A stretch of 64,000 bases of DNA from Bacteroidales bacterium (GTDB taxonomy: Bacteria > Bacteroidota > Bacteroidia > Bacteroidales > F082), in NCBI GenBank assembly GCA_028277395.1, contig JANQGJ010000099.1:1-64000 (forward strand). The letters are read 5' to 3'. The notes under the pieces are model-generated. The model had not been told where the DNA came from. It made no database searches and saw only the letters and a list, made by a program, of their open reading frames with translations. A program made the position numbers and the translations under genes. The number at the start of each line of letters is the position of its first letter. The stretch's first letter is position 1. Shown here piece by piece: positions 1-9,143 of this stretch.

Positions 1-1203
1 TACATGAATCGCAGCCATTACTTCATCAGGTGTTCCAACACATTCAAATGGCTTTACCTCTGCTTTTCCTGTTAATTCATCAAGTATATCCACCAGATTA
101 ATATCTGAATACAAATTTTTTCCAAATAATTCAATCAATTTATCCTCCTGTATGAATGGACTTAACATAATATATGTGAACAAACATTTCGGACATTTAC
201 CACACCAACTATCTGTTTTGCTACCAACGTTACAACTCCTGAAGCTGTTATGGTATTGAGTAAATCCGGAAAACAGTTTAGCAATTTGCAATTCATTAAC
301 GGGTCTTAAAAGACTAAAATAACTAATATCATTATTCAGGTATTTTTTCACATACCAGTTGAAATCTGACTCAAACTCAAAAGACTTAGAGTATTGATGA
401 TTTATTTTCGAATCAGGGACAGTACTCTCATTGGCGCTACTTTCATTTGACAGGGCAATGTATGACAACCCTGACATTAAACAACTTAATGCCCCAACAA
501 ATGCCAATAAGGCAGAAAATGGCGTATGTCCGTTTAAAAAGCCTTGTTTGTTCAATTCGAGTAACCGCTCATCAATTGTTCGGTAAATAATTTGTGAATC
601 TCCCATACTGTATCCTGCTGTTTCGATTGTATTTATACTGGCTTCGCGGGGATTAAGTATCATAGGGATGATATCAATATGACTTGTTCGTAAAACTTCC
701 AGACTAACAACAGAATCTTTACCCCCACCAACAGGTACCAATACCTTGTTACTGTTCAATTCCCTGTTTGATGGAGATAAATGGCTTCCTTTTGACTCTA
801 TGGTCATAAACGACTCAATATCTGCACTTATACCATTAACATAAAAAAATTCTCCTAATCCCAGAAAGTAAAGTTTTTTCCACCACTTAATCTGTTCCGA
901 ATCAAGTTCATGAGGAATAATAACAATTGGAGAACAGGCTGTTTTCCAATAACTTACCAACTCTACCATTCCAATATGGAAAATGAAATTATCAATATCA
1001 GAATTTGACAGACTATCAAGTATATGAAATGGCTTTAAGGGTATTTTAATAATCGGAGTAAACTCAACTTTATTTGATAAGTTGAATGAATATTTTATAA
1101 TTAATTGATCATTTCTAATTATAAATGAATAACTTTGGTATTCAAAAAAGGGATATTCCCGTCTAAACTGCAGGTATTTTTGATTATGATTTTTAACAGT
1201 CAA
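1..1203 (-). CDS. murL: MurL-like UDP-MurNAc-L-Ala-L-Glu epimerase (PP-loop ATPase family), C-terminus cut by window edge
   Basis: The minus strand is open from 1203 to base 1 (401 codons) with no stop. The translation has a PP-loop-like motif VGGGKDSVVSLE, then LNGHTPFSALLAF, ALSNESSANES, NHQYSKSFEFE, LLRPVNELQIA, a Cys cluster WCGKCPKCLF, and KPFECVGTPDE near the edge. From memory this series of blocks is that of MurL, which in Xanthomonas uses ATP and Mg2+ to epimerise the terminal L-Glu of UDP-MurNAc-L-Ala-L-Glu to D-Glu, giving an alternative to glutamate racemase. No in-frame ATG lies near the N-terminus, so TTG at 1203 is chosen; the start is uncertain. It is divergent from yqgE. The alternative is another PP-loop enzyme of the QueC/adenylating type. 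Confidence 0.72.
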   Translation of the reverse strand, partial: MTVKNHNQKYLQFRREYPFFEYQSYSFIIRNDQLIIKYSFNLSNKVEFTPIIKIPLKPFHILDSLSNSDIDNFIFHIGMVELVSYWKTACSPIVIIPHELDSEQIKWWKKLYFLGLGEFFYVNGISADIESFMTIESKGSHLSPSNRELNSNKVLVPVGGGKDSVVSLEVLRTSHIDIIPMILNPREASINTIETAGYSMGDSQIIYRTIDERLLELNKQGFLNGHTPFSALLAFVGALSCLMSGLSYIALSNESSANESTVPDSKINHQYSKSFEFESDFNWYVKKYLNNDISYFSLLRPVNELQIAKLFSGFTQYHNSFRSCNVGSKTDSWCGKCPKCLFTYIMLSPFIQEDKLIELFGKNLYSDINLVDILDELTGKAEVKPFECVGTPDEVMAAIHV

Positions 1204-1207
1204 GATA

Positions 1208-1235
1208 TTGGTATATTTTTTGTTATATATTTTTG
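1208..1235 (+). promoter_or_regulatory. Predicted Bacteroidota promoter of yqgE
   Basis: TTG at 1208-1210, a 17-base spacer, then TATTTTTG at 1228-1235, an exact match to the TAnnTTTG -7 element. The implied transcript start is about 30 bases before the yqgE ATG. It overlaps the 5' end of the divergent MurL-like gene. Confidence 0.55.
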
Positions 1236-1274
1236 TAAAAATAGTTGTTTTTGCAATACTAGAATTAGGATGTA

Positions 1275-1865
1275 ATGAGCGGTCTGGATAGATTTGTAAA
1301 AGTGAGCAGTAATAATTTAACTCCTGAGAAGGGCAGATTGTTGTTATCAGAGCCTTTGATGGGTGATTTTTACTTTGGCAGATCTGTTGTATTACTTGCT
1401 GAACATAATGAAGAAGGTTCATTCGGGCTTGTACTCAATAAACCCATACCTCAAAAGTTTAACGATGTAGTTCAGGACTTTCCCGAATTTGATGGACATT
1501 TATTTCTTGGCGGTCCGGTAGAAACTCAAAATTTATTTTTTGTTCATACAATGGGTGATATAATTGAAGGTTCGATGGAAATCGGATCAGGTTTGTACTG
1601 GGGTGGCGATATTGAGATAGTAAAGGAAATGATATTTTTGAAATCAATATCTCCGTCAGATATAAGATTTTCGGTTGGTTATTCCGGTTGGTCACCTGAC
1701 CAGCTTCAGGATGAACTAAAGAGAAATTCATGGATTGTTTCAAAACATCTTAATAAAGACATCTTGAAAATTGTACCCGAAGATATGTGGAAGCAGTTAC
1801 TTGTTCCCATGGGTGAAAAATACAAACACTGGCCAAAGTTCCCTTCTGACCCAGGATTAAACTAG
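1275..1865 (+). CDS. yqgE: YqgE/AlgH family protein (DUF179)
   Basis: This 196-residue protein fits the usual length of the YqgE/AlgH family. Family blocks are visible: LVLNKP at residues 52-57, GGPV at 79-82 and GYSGWSPDQL at 135-144. The family is a small cytoplasmic fold of unknown biochemistry; AlgH was first linked to alginate regulation in Pseudomonas, and that role should not be assumed here. The start is the ATG at 1275, just downstream of a good promoter. It converges on the chagasin-like gene, with only two bases between the stop codons, and no separate terminator is visible there. Confidence 0.9.
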   Translation: MSGLDRFVKVSSNNLTPEKGRLLLSEPLMGDFYFGRSVVLLAEHNEEGSFGLVLNKPIPQKFNDVVQDFPEFDGHLFLGGPVETQNLFFVHTMGDIIEGSMEIGSGLYWGGDIEIVKEMIFLKSISPSDIRFSVGYSGWSPDQLQDELKRNSWIVSKHLNKDILKIVPEDMWKQLLVPMGEKYKHWPKFPSDPGLN

Positions 1866-1867
1866 TA

Positions 1868-2263
1868 TCACTCTTCGAGTATTCTTCCCATTGTTCCTGA
1901 AACTATCTTAATCCTAAACGTCTTATCATGAAGTTTATGTTCTTCCCATCTCCTCTTGTAAACCATTTCAAGCCATGTTTGACCTGCTGCAATCGTCTGG
2001 AATGAGTAAACATAAGTACCTCCGGATCCTGTTCTGTCATCCTCAGGAACAAATTTGACATCTCCTGTTCTCTTTATTACGGTGGAATCATATCCAACTA
2101 TTTCCCACAAATATCCAGTTGATGCATTTCCTTCCAACTCAATCTCAAAAACATCATCAATACCCAGGTTAACAGTTGTTCCATTATCATTCATTGTATA
2201 TGGTCCGGAACAAGATGCAAATACAAATACAGTTAAAATCAGCAGAAAATAAAAATTCTTCAT
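1868..2263 (-). CDS. Chagasin-like (MEROPS I42) cysteine-protease inhibitor lipoprotein
   Basis: With the start placed at 2263 the product is 131 residues with a lipoprotein signal peptide (hydrophobic run ending FASC, lipidated Cys18). A longer reading frame to 2323 would overlap the upstream rhomboid gene and bury the signal, so it is rejected. The three chagasin inhibitory loops are recognisable: NASTGY (46-51), a glycine-rich GSGG (79-82) and a RRW segment (104-106) in place of RPW. Chagasins block papain-like cysteine proteases. A membrane-anchored periplasmic or surface location is inferred. It lies 17 bases after the rhomboid gene and is probably last in that operon. Confidence 0.82.
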   Translation of the reverse strand: MKNFYFLLILTVFVFASCSGPYTMNDNGTTVNLGIDDVFEIELEGNASTGYLWEIVGYDSTVIKRTGDVKFVPEDDRTGSGGTYVYSFQTIAAGQTWLEMVYKRRWEEHKLHDKTFRIKIVSGTMGRILEE

Positions 2264-2279
2264 GTTGTTAGTCTTATAA

Positions 2280-2888
2280 TTAGAATATTGAAGCAAAGAA
2301 GTTTGGAATAACCTTTGGTACAAGTATTACGGTTAAAATTATTCCATAAATGGCACCCCAAAAATGGGCATTATGCCCGATATTATCAACTCCTTTTTTA
2401 CCCATGTAAGCAGAATAAATCAGGTAAGCAATACCAAATACCCATGAAGGTAACGGGAATGGTATAGGAAACAAATAAATACTACCCACCGGATAAACTA
2501 AAATTGATGCAAAAACGACAGCAGCTACAGCTCCTGACGCTCCTACAGCATTATAATATACATCATCCTTATGCTTTCCAAAATCGTACAATGTTGAAAA
2601 TAGGATCCCTCCTGTATACAATAGCACATAATACAGATAACCAATAGATCCAAACCTCATTGAAAAGAACTGTTCAACTACATCTCCAAATGAATACAAT
2701 ACATACATGTTAATAATCAGATGCATCCATCCGGAATGTATCAGTGCATAGCTGAAAAATCTCCATTTTTCACCCGAATGCTTTATAAAATATGCGTTGA
2801 ATTTTAGTCTGGAAAACAATTCAGCATTATTAAAAGCTGATATTGAAACCAACACAGTAATTGCAATTATAACAATAGTCAGTATCAT
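2280..2888 (-). CDS. Rhomboid family intramembrane serine protease
   Basis: This 202-residue polytopic membrane protein carries the rhomboid hallmarks: HSGWMHLIINM at residues 51-61 (family HxxxxHxxxN), the catalytic serine in GASG (Ser118), and the catalytic histidine in HNAHFWGA (His175). Rhomboids cleave transmembrane helices within the bilayer; the substrate cannot be read from sequence. Its start overlaps the stop of the upstream membrane-protein gene by four bases (2885-2888), indicating translational coupling. The lipoprotein inhibitor gene follows 17 bases later. The catalytic dyad is intact, so it should be active. Confidence 0.92.
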   Translation of the reverse strand: MILTIVIIAITVLVSISAFNNAELFSRLKFNAYFIKHSGEKWRFFSYALIHSGWMHLIINMYVLYSFGDVVEQFFSMRFGSIGYLYYVLLYTGGILFSTLYDFGKHKDDVYYNAVGASGAVAAVVFASILVYPVGSIYLFPIPFPLPSWVFGIAYLIYSAYMGKKGVDNIGHNAHFWGAIYGIILTVILVPKVIPNFFASIF

Positions 2889-3721
2889 TTTTCACCAGGA
2901 ATTTCAGAGTTTGTAGTTTGTGTTTTAGTATGATCTATTTCTGATCCCATAACGCTATGTGGAATAGCATACACAAGTAGCATTGCAAGAACTGCCAATA
3001 CAGGCCATAATTTGTTTTGTGGCTTTTTCCTTAAAACAAACCATGCTATTACCCAGAAGATAAATACGAAAAGAGTTTTATTATCTGTGAGATCATTGCC
3101 GAATGGCCAACCTGTCCAATATGCGTCAAATGCATACTTTTGAACAATCGGGCCCAGAATTAAGCCTCCCAAAAGCAGTGTGATCACTACAACACCAGTG
3201 TAATAAGCAGTATCGGTTTTCCTGAAAAACACTTCCAGCCCTACTCTAAGAGCAAATAGCAACGACATGAACATGAAGAAAATATGAGGAATTAAAACTG
3301 ACCTTGGAACCTCACCTTTAAACCTTATTATAATCGGTTCATCAACAACTTTGTAATCAGTTCCATTGTATCTTAATGTAATAATGTATTCAACTTTCCC
3401 GGCCGGTGGTTGATTAGGAATTACACCTATCAGTTTTCCATTCTTTCTTATCATGTCAGATTCTGTCCAGCTATCATAACTCTTATATCTTTTTTGAGTT
3501 ATTATACCTGTAATGTCATCATTTTCAATTTCAATCTCTACCAGAGCATCTCTATCTCCGCCAAAGGTTCTGATTAACCTGAAATCAATATCTTCTCCTG
3601 CAATCTCAATACTTCCTCTTACAGGATAAGTTGGTCCTGTTGATCTCTGATAAATGACAATGCCAATTGTTAAGATTACAGATATTATCCAAAGAAAAAT
3701 GTTTTTACTCTTACTACTCAT
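2885..3721 (-). CDS. Uncharacterised membrane protein with N-terminal periplasmic domain
   Basis: I do not recognise a named family for this 278-residue protein. It has an N-terminal membrane anchor (residues 7-24), a soluble beta-rich segment of about 120 residues, then four hydrophobic segments between about 145 and 260, and a polar tail. A recurring GRSG-like repeat is not present. It sits 18 bases after the GH3/beta-lactamase-fold gene and overlaps the rhomboid gene by four bases, so all three are probably one transcript. The soluble domain may face the periplasm. Any link to rhomboid substrate presentation would be guesswork. Confidence 0.7.
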   Translation of the reverse strand: MSSKSKNIFLWIISVILTIGIVIYQRSTGPTYPVRGSIEIAGEDIDFRLIRTFGGDRDALVEIEIENDDITGIITQKRYKSYDSWTESDMIRKNGKLIGVIPNQPPAGKVEYIITLRYNGTDYKVVDEPIIIRFKGEVPRSVLIPHIFFMFMSLLFALRVGLEVFFRKTDTAYYTGVVVITLLLGGLILGPIVQKYAFDAYWTGWPFGNDLTDNKTLFVFIFWVIAWFVLRKKPQNKLWPVLAVLAMLLVYAIPHSVMGSEIDHTKTQTTNSEIPGEK

Positions 3722-3739
3722 AATCTTAATGTTAGTTTA

Positions 3740-6718
3740 TTAATAATCACCTATTTTCAACGCGTCATAAAATAACTGATGAATATTTGTCCTGATATCT
3801 TCATCCATCAATTTAGTATTACTCATGTCAGGATAAACCCTGTTTGATAAAAATACATAAACAAGACCATTTTCAGGGTCAGCCCATGCATAAGTCCCTG
3901 TAAAACCCGAATGTCCAAAACTTGAATGTGATGCATCCTTACAATTTGTACTGTGTTCCTTATATTTTATTAAAGGTTTATCAAATCCTAATCCCCTCCT
4001 GTTACTATCAGCTGCAAAATAACGGGTATTAAATAAGTCTATGGTATTCTTATCAAAATATTTAATTTCCTTATACTGGCCGTCATTCATGAGCATCTGC
4101 ATTATAACTGCCACACTATAGGCGTTACCGAACAATCCTGCATTACCTGAAATTCCACCCAACATTGCTGCTCCCTGGTCATGAACATCACCATGAATAA
4201 GTTGTTTGCGAAAGATAGTATCATTTTCAGTTGGTACAATATTGTTTAGGTTGAAATAATTTCTGGGCTTAAACTTTAAATATTTCAAATTAAGCGGATT
4301 ATAAAAATAACTGTACAAATACTCATCAAATGGTTTATTATTCACACTCTCCACCAGCTGTTTGAATAAATAGAATCCAAGCCCCGAATAATGATACGAT
4401 TTATCCTGGAATTTTGAGTTCAGGATAGTATCCATTATTACATAGTTGTAATCTTTTCTAATATACATACCCTCTGCTACCCTAACGGGGAAATTCTCCG
4501 AAATGCCTGATCTATAAACCAACGTGTCCCAATTGTCATCTATAATTGTGTGCTTATAAAAAGGTATCCAATTCTGCAATCCTGATTGATGAGATAGTAC
4601 CTCAATAAACGTCAGACTGTCTTTATCAGTATTTCCAAGCATGATTAAGTAATCACTAATTAATCCATTAATGTTAACCAAACTATCCTCGGTCATTTTC
4701 ATTAATGCAGGAGTTGTAGCAAGTATCTTTGTTAGCGATGCCAGGTCAAATACATCATTCCACTTAACCCTGTTTACACTGTCATATGTATGAAAACCAA
4801 ATGACTTGTTATAAAAAACAGCACCATCTTTAGCTGCAAAAATCTGGCAACCCGGAAAAGCCCCGGTTACTATTCCGTTGATAGCAATTGAGTCTATTTT
4901 TTTTAATATGTCAGTATTTACACCAACAAAATCAGGGCTGTCATCATATAACCTGCTTCCCCTGTCTCCTAATCCCCATCCGGTTTTATATTCTCCGGCA
5001 TCAACTGGAAGTTTACTATTTATGTGTAATCCGTTAAGAATAATGTTTGCTGAAGCTATCTGTGCAGATGGTTTTTCCTGATATGAAACTATTATTGCCG
5101 GTATGGCATCTGTTTTAAAAAAATCAAGTGAATAAGGGCTTGCAAATATGTTCAGAACCAAACTGGTTTTAACAGAGAGTTTATTTATAAAATCAATATC
5201 CCCTTTGCTGATACCATATTTTCGTGTGGACAGTATATTTGTGTTAATAACTGCTGCTACAACAATATCAAAGTCATCCAGTTCCTTTATTAATGCTTTG
5301 CGTGTCTTCCGTTTGGAATTATGGTTTAAATGAAATATCTTAAACTCATTGTACATATTTAATGCTGACTCGAATTCTGTTTTATTCAGTGTCCCAACTA
5401 TAACCAGGGCTTTTTTAGCAATTGAGTCATCCAGTGGCAATATTTCATTATCATTCTTAACTACAGTTATTGCATCTGCCATCAATCTCTGAGAAGTGGC
5501 AACATATATATCTTTGTTAAGGTCATTTAATAAGTTCACTGTATCAATAGGTTCCGATCTCCATAATCCTGAATTAAACTTGTAGCTTAAAACCTTCCGA
5601 CAACTTTCTTCAATCCTCTGCATACTAATTTCACCATTCGAGACTGCTTCCATGATGTTCCTGATAGATAAAGGAACATTATCAGGAATTAACAGTATAT
5701 CATTTCCTGCTTCAAGGGCTTTCAAAGCAACCATTCCCTCTTTATAGTACTTGGTAACACCCTTCATATCAAGCCCATCTGTAATAATCAGTCCGTCAAA
5801 TCCCATTTTATTTTTAAGATAATCAGTAACTATTTTTTTTGATAGGGTTGACGGTAGTTTCGTTCTGCTATCCATTGATGGCACGGACAGATGTGCTATC
5901 ATTATTGAATTTACCCCACTGTCAATTAAATATTGAAAGGGATAGAGGTCACTTTCTTCCAGATCCTTAAAAGTACCAGGTACTACAGGCAGATCCTCAT
6001 GAGAATCAATAAATGTATTTCCATGTCCCGGAAAATGCTTTGCACAAGCAATAATCCCTTTACTCTGCATTCCTTTTGTATAATAATATGATTTCCTGGC
6101 CACTGATTCCGGATCTTGCCCAAACGAGCGCATGCCTATTACAGGATTCTTTGGATTACTATTGACATCCACTACAGGAGCAAAATTTATATGAATGCCC
6201 ATGCGATTACATTGATCACCAATTTGTTTACCCATTACCCATAACAGATTATCATTTTTTACAGCTCCCAGTGACATTTGTAACGGATATTTAACAGTAT
6301 TCCTTAACCTCATTCCCAAACCCCATTCTGCATCAATTGCAATAAATAATGGCGTTTTAGCAAGTGAATTCCACTTATTCGTTTGTATTACCTGAGAAAC
6401 CGGATCATGTCTGAAAAATACTATGCCACCAATATTGTATTTTGATATAAGTGTATCTATGCTACTCAAATATGGTTGACCCGAATAATTTGCACGAACG
6501 AAAATAAGCTGAGCAACTTTCTCTTCCGGTGTTAGAGAATTAAAGACCGAATCAACCCACTCGTCTTCCGTCTGAATAGCCGAAATGTCGGGTTGAGAAA
6601 GCAATTGCATCAAAAAAGTGCCAATAAAAAACAATATAAGATATGCCCTGATATTTAATCGAGTTATGTTTACTACCATTGAAAAAAAATTATTCAACAA
6701 AGTTAATCTTTTTAACAA
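3740..6718 (-). CDS. NagZ-like GH3 glycosidase fused to a serine beta-lactamase-fold domain
   Basis: The 992-residue product begins with a membrane-inserted signal segment (about 24-40). The first half is a GH3 beta-N-acetylhexosaminidase: KHFPGHG at 227-233, the Asp-His pair DSH at 238-240 typical of NagZ, and nucleophile Asp314 in ITDGLDM. A further GH3 C-terminal-like domain follows (about 415-570). The last 390 residues are a class C beta-lactamase/penicillin-binding fold: SLTK at 661-664, YSG at 777-779 and HSGFTG at 936-941. The likely role is trimming or recycling peptidoglycan outside the cytoplasm. The second domain may be an esterase or peptidase rather than a true beta-lactamase. 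It is the first gene of the minus-strand run to 1868. Confidence 0.92.
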   Translation of the reverse strand: MLKRLTLLNNFFSMVVNITRLNIRAYLILFFIGTFLMQLLSQPDISAIQTEDEWVDSVFNSLTPEEKVAQLIFVRANYSGQPYLSSIDTLISKYNIGGIVFFRHDPVSQVIQTNKWNSLAKTPLFIAIDAEWGLGMRLRNTVKYPLQMSLGAVKNDNLLWVMGKQIGDQCNRMGIHINFAPVVDVNSNPKNPVIGMRSFGQDPESVARKSYYYTKGMQSKGIIACAKHFPGHGNTFIDSHEDLPVVPGTFKDLEESDLYPFQYLIDSGVNSIMIAHLSVPSMDSRTKLPSTLSKKIVTDYLKNKMGFDGLIITDGLDMKGVTKYYKEGMVALKALEAGNDILLIPDNVPLSIRNIMEAVSNGEISMQRIEESCRKVLSYKFNSGLWRSEPIDTVNLLNDLNKDIYVATSQRLMADAITVVKNDNEILPLDDSIAKKALVIVGTLNKTEFESALNMYNEFKIFHLNHNSKRKTRKALIKELDDFDIVVAAVINTNILSTRKYGISKGDIDFINKLSVKTSLVLNIFASPYSLDFFKTDAIPAIIVSYQEKPSAQIASANIILNGLHINSKLPVDAGEYKTGWGLGDRGSRLYDDSPDFVGVNTDILKKIDSIAINGIVTGAFPGCQIFAAKDGAVFYNKSFGFHTYDSVNRVKWNDVFDLASLTKILATTPALMKMTEDSLVNINGLISDYLIMLGNTDKDSLTFIEVLSHQSGLQNWIPFYKHTIIDDNWDTLVYRSGISENFPVRVAEGMYIRKDYNYVIMDTILNSKFQDKSYHYSGLGFYLFKQLVESVNNKPFDEYLYSYFYNPLNLKYLKFKPRNYFNLNNIVPTENDTIFRKQLIHGDVHDQGAAMLGGISGNAGLFGNAYSVAVIMQMLMNDGQYKEIKYFDKNTIDLFNTRYFAADSNRRGLGFDKPLIKYKEHSTNCKDASHSSFGHSGFTGTYAWADPENGLVYVFLSNRVYPDMSNTKLMDEDIRTNIHQLFYDALKIGDY

Positions 6719-6758
6719 ATTGTTGATAACTGGATCGTGTTCACCTTCTAAATAATAT

Positions 6759-6766
6759 TACTTTTG
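6759..6766 (+). promoter_or_regulatory. Predicted -7 element for transketolase N-subunit gene
   Basis: TACTTTTG matches TAnnTTTG exactly and lies 57 bases before the ATG at 6824. No clear -33 TTG is visible at the expected spacing. Confidence 0.4.
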
Positions 6767-6823
6767 CCGGATTAACAATTAATTTATCATTTTAGCTAAA
6801 TTACTGTATTACAAAGCATTAAT

Positions 6824-7675
6824 ATGTCAAACATCGAAAATTTACAAAAAATTGCATCCCAGGTTCGTAGAGATATAGTAAGAATGGTTCATGGTGTACA
6901 ATCCGGACACCCGGGAGGATCACTGGGTTGTGCTGATTTCCTTACAGCCATGTATTATGAGATAATGGATTACAACAGGGAAATATTTAACATGGATGCA
7001 GTTAATGAAGATGTTTTAATAGTTTCGAATGGTCATATAAGTCCTGCACTTTACAGTGTACTTGCACGAAGCGGACAGATCCCGGTAGACGAGCTGGCTT
7101 CTTTTCGTAAAATTGAATCAAGGCTCCAGGGACATCCGGCTACCATGGAAAAACTTCCTGGTATCAGAATAGCTACAGGATCACTTGGACAAGGACTTTC
7201 TGTTTCTGTTGGTATAGCTTTAGCTAAAAAGCTAAACAATGATAAGAATAAGGTTTTTTGCCTCATGGGAGATGGGGAAATTGAAGAAGGACAGGTATGG
7301 GAGGCTGCAATGTATGCAGGTGCACACAATATTAATAATCTGGTTGGAGTTATTGATTACAACGGTAAACAAATTGATGGTTCAACTGACGATGTCCTGC
7401 CTTTAGGAGACCTGGTTGCAAAGTTTGAATCATTTGACTGGGAAGTTAAAGAAATGAATGGTAATGATATGTTTGATGTTGTTAATACCATGAAACAAAT
7501 TCAATCAACAATGAATAATTCAAAACCTGTAATGGTATTGATGAGGACTGAAATGGGAATGGGTGTGGATTTCATGATGGGTACACATCATTGGCACGGA
7601 ATACCACCAAACGATGAACAATTGCAAAATGCACTTTCCCAACTTGAAGAAACCTTAGGTGATTACAAGGTCTAA
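6824..7675 (+). CDS. tktA: Transketolase, N-terminal (pyrophosphate-binding) subunit
   Basis: This 283-residue protein is only the N-terminal third to half of a classical transketolase (about 660 residues). GHPGG at 28-32, SNGHISPALY at 68-77 and the thiamine-diphosphate/Mg2+ motif GDGEIEEGQVWEA at 149-161 with DYNG following are all intact. It pairs with the C-terminal subunit at 9144 to form the active site for two-carbon transfer between pentose, tetrose and hexose phosphates. Unusually, a von Willebrand A gene lies between the two halves. Split transketolases are common in Bacteroidota, archaea and Firmicutes, so the split itself is not a frameshift. The symbol tktA is by function. Confidence 0.93.
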   Translation: MSNIENLQKIASQVRRDIVRMVHGVQSGHPGGSLGCADFLTAMYYEIMDYNREIFNMDAVNEDVLIVSNGHISPALYSVLARSGQIPVDELASFRKIESRLQGHPATMEKLPGIRIATGSLGQGLSVSVGIALAKKLNNDKNKVFCLMGDGEIEEGQVWEAAMYAGAHNINNLVGVIDYNGKQIDGSTDDVLPLGDLVAKFESFDWEVKEMNGNDMFDVVNTMKQIQSTMNNSKPVMVLMRTEMGMGVDFMMGTHHWHGIPPNDEQLQNALSQLEETLGDYKV

Positions 7676-7754
7676 GATATTAACTATACTGATAAAGCTG
7701 CTGTAATTCAGTGTATGATTTAAGTTTTGTCATTTTAGTTTATATATTTCAAAT

Positions 7755-9140
7755 ATGAAAGCAATTGTAACATATTTTTTGATTCTGTTTTTAGTACTGA
7801 CAGGCACAAGAACTTATTGCCAGTCGGACGTTACAGACACTGATCCCGTTACAATTACCAGAATCTTATTTGTTTTAGATGCTTCACGAAGTATGTCAGG
7901 AAAATGGCAGGGAGAAACAAAATTTGCCATAGCCAGAACAATTATGTCGCAAATACTGGATAGCATAAGTGAACTTGATAATGTTCAGGTTGCTCTCAGG
8001 GTTTATGGTCATACTAAAAACTTTCCACCACAGAACTGCGATGATACAAGATTAGAAGTTCCTTTTGAAGATAATAATGAAAACAAAATAAAGTTCAGGT
8101 TAAAACAATTGTCACCTAAAGGTACCTCACCAATTGCAAGTTCGTTATTAAAAACCAGTAATGATTTTACTACATGCAAAAACTGCAGGAACATTGTAAT
8201 TCTTATTACCGACGGTATAGAAGAGTGTGGAGGAGATATCTGTGAAGTGAGTACAGCTCTACAGAAGAAAGGAATTTTTCTGAAACCGTTTATCATTGGT
8301 ATTGGACGAGATACACATGAGGTATATGACTGCGCCGGGCAATATTTTAATGCTGCCAACAAGGAAGAATTCTCCAAAGCACTTAAAGTAATAATCACTA
8401 AAGTACTAAGCAAAACCAGCCTCCAGGTTAACTTACTTGACCAGTATAACCGACCAACTGTCAGCAATATTAATATGACTTTTATTAATAAACGAACAGG
8501 TGATATTGAATACAATATAGTTCATACCTTAAATAGCAAAGGATATCCGGATACACTACACCCCGACCAGCTTATAAACTATGATATAATTGTAAATACT
8601 ATTCCACCAGGAAGAATTGACTCAGTTGTACTTTCGGAAGGAAAACATACCACAGTATCATTACAATGCCCGCAGGGAAGCTTATTGGTAAAGCTGTCAG
8701 GTCAACCTAAGTCAGATTTTAATCCTGCAATAATCGTCAAGGAGCATAACAACCCTAACCTGTTGAATACACAATACTTAAGAGAAAGTGTTGATTATAC
8801 TGCAGATAAGTATGACCTGACTATTCTTACATTACCACCAATTTATTTAAAAGGGATTGAAATTGAACCGGATAACCAAACTAAAATTGAAATTGAAAGT
8901 CCGGGTATTTGCGCTGTACAAAAAAGTATAAAAGGATATGGAAGTATATATTCTCTCGAAGGTAATAAACAAAAATGGGTAATAAATTTTGGCAGTAATT
9001 CAAACTTTACTGAATCAATGTATCTGCAACCGGGAAAATACAGACTGGTATTCAGATCAAAATATTCAATGCAGTCTGCAACCACCATTGAAAGGGAATT
9101 TAGTATTAAGCCAGAAAAAACAACACGAATAAAATTATAA
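7755..9140 (+). CDS. Secreted von Willebrand factor type A domain protein
   Basis: The 461-residue product has a signal peptide (about 1-22, ending near TYCQ) and a vWA domain at about 34-215 with a complete metal-ion-dependent adhesion site: DASRS at 42-46, Thr124 in KGTSPIAS and Asp153 in ITDGIEE. Four cysteines (94, 141, 144, 158) lie close by and may form disulfides. The remaining 245 residues are beta-rich and unassigned, without an obvious sorting domain. The gene starts 79 bases after the transketolase N half and ends three bases before the C half, so it is almost certainly co-translated with the latter. A periplasmic location is inferred; the function is unknown. Confidence 0.85.
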   Translation: MKAIVTYFLILFLVLTGTRTYCQSDVTDTDPVTITRILFVLDASRSMSGKWQGETKFAIARTIMSQILDSISELDNVQVALRVYGHTKNFPPQNCDDTRLEVPFEDNNENKIKFRLKQLSPKGTSPIASSLLKTSNDFTTCKNCRNIVILITDGIEECGGDICEVSTALQKKGIFLKPFIIGIGRDTHEVYDCAGQYFNAANKEEFSKALKVIITKVLSKTSLQVNLLDQYNRPTVSNINMTFINKRTGDIEYNIVHTLNSKGYPDTLHPDQLINYDIIVNTIPPGRIDSVVLSEGKHTTVSLQCPQGSLLVKLSGQPKSDFNPAIIVKEHNNPNLLNTQYLRESVDYTADKYDLTILTLPPIYLKGIEIEPDNQTKIEIESPGICAVQKSIKGYGSIYSLEGNKQKWVINFGSNSNFTESMYLQPGKYRLVFRSKYSMQSATTIEREFSIKPEKTTRIKL

Positions 9141-9143
9141 CTA

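Noticed and set aside
2264..2323. Longer chagasin-like protein beginning at 2323
   Set aside because: It overlaps the end of the rhomboid gene and would place a non-signal extension before a clear lipoprotein signal.
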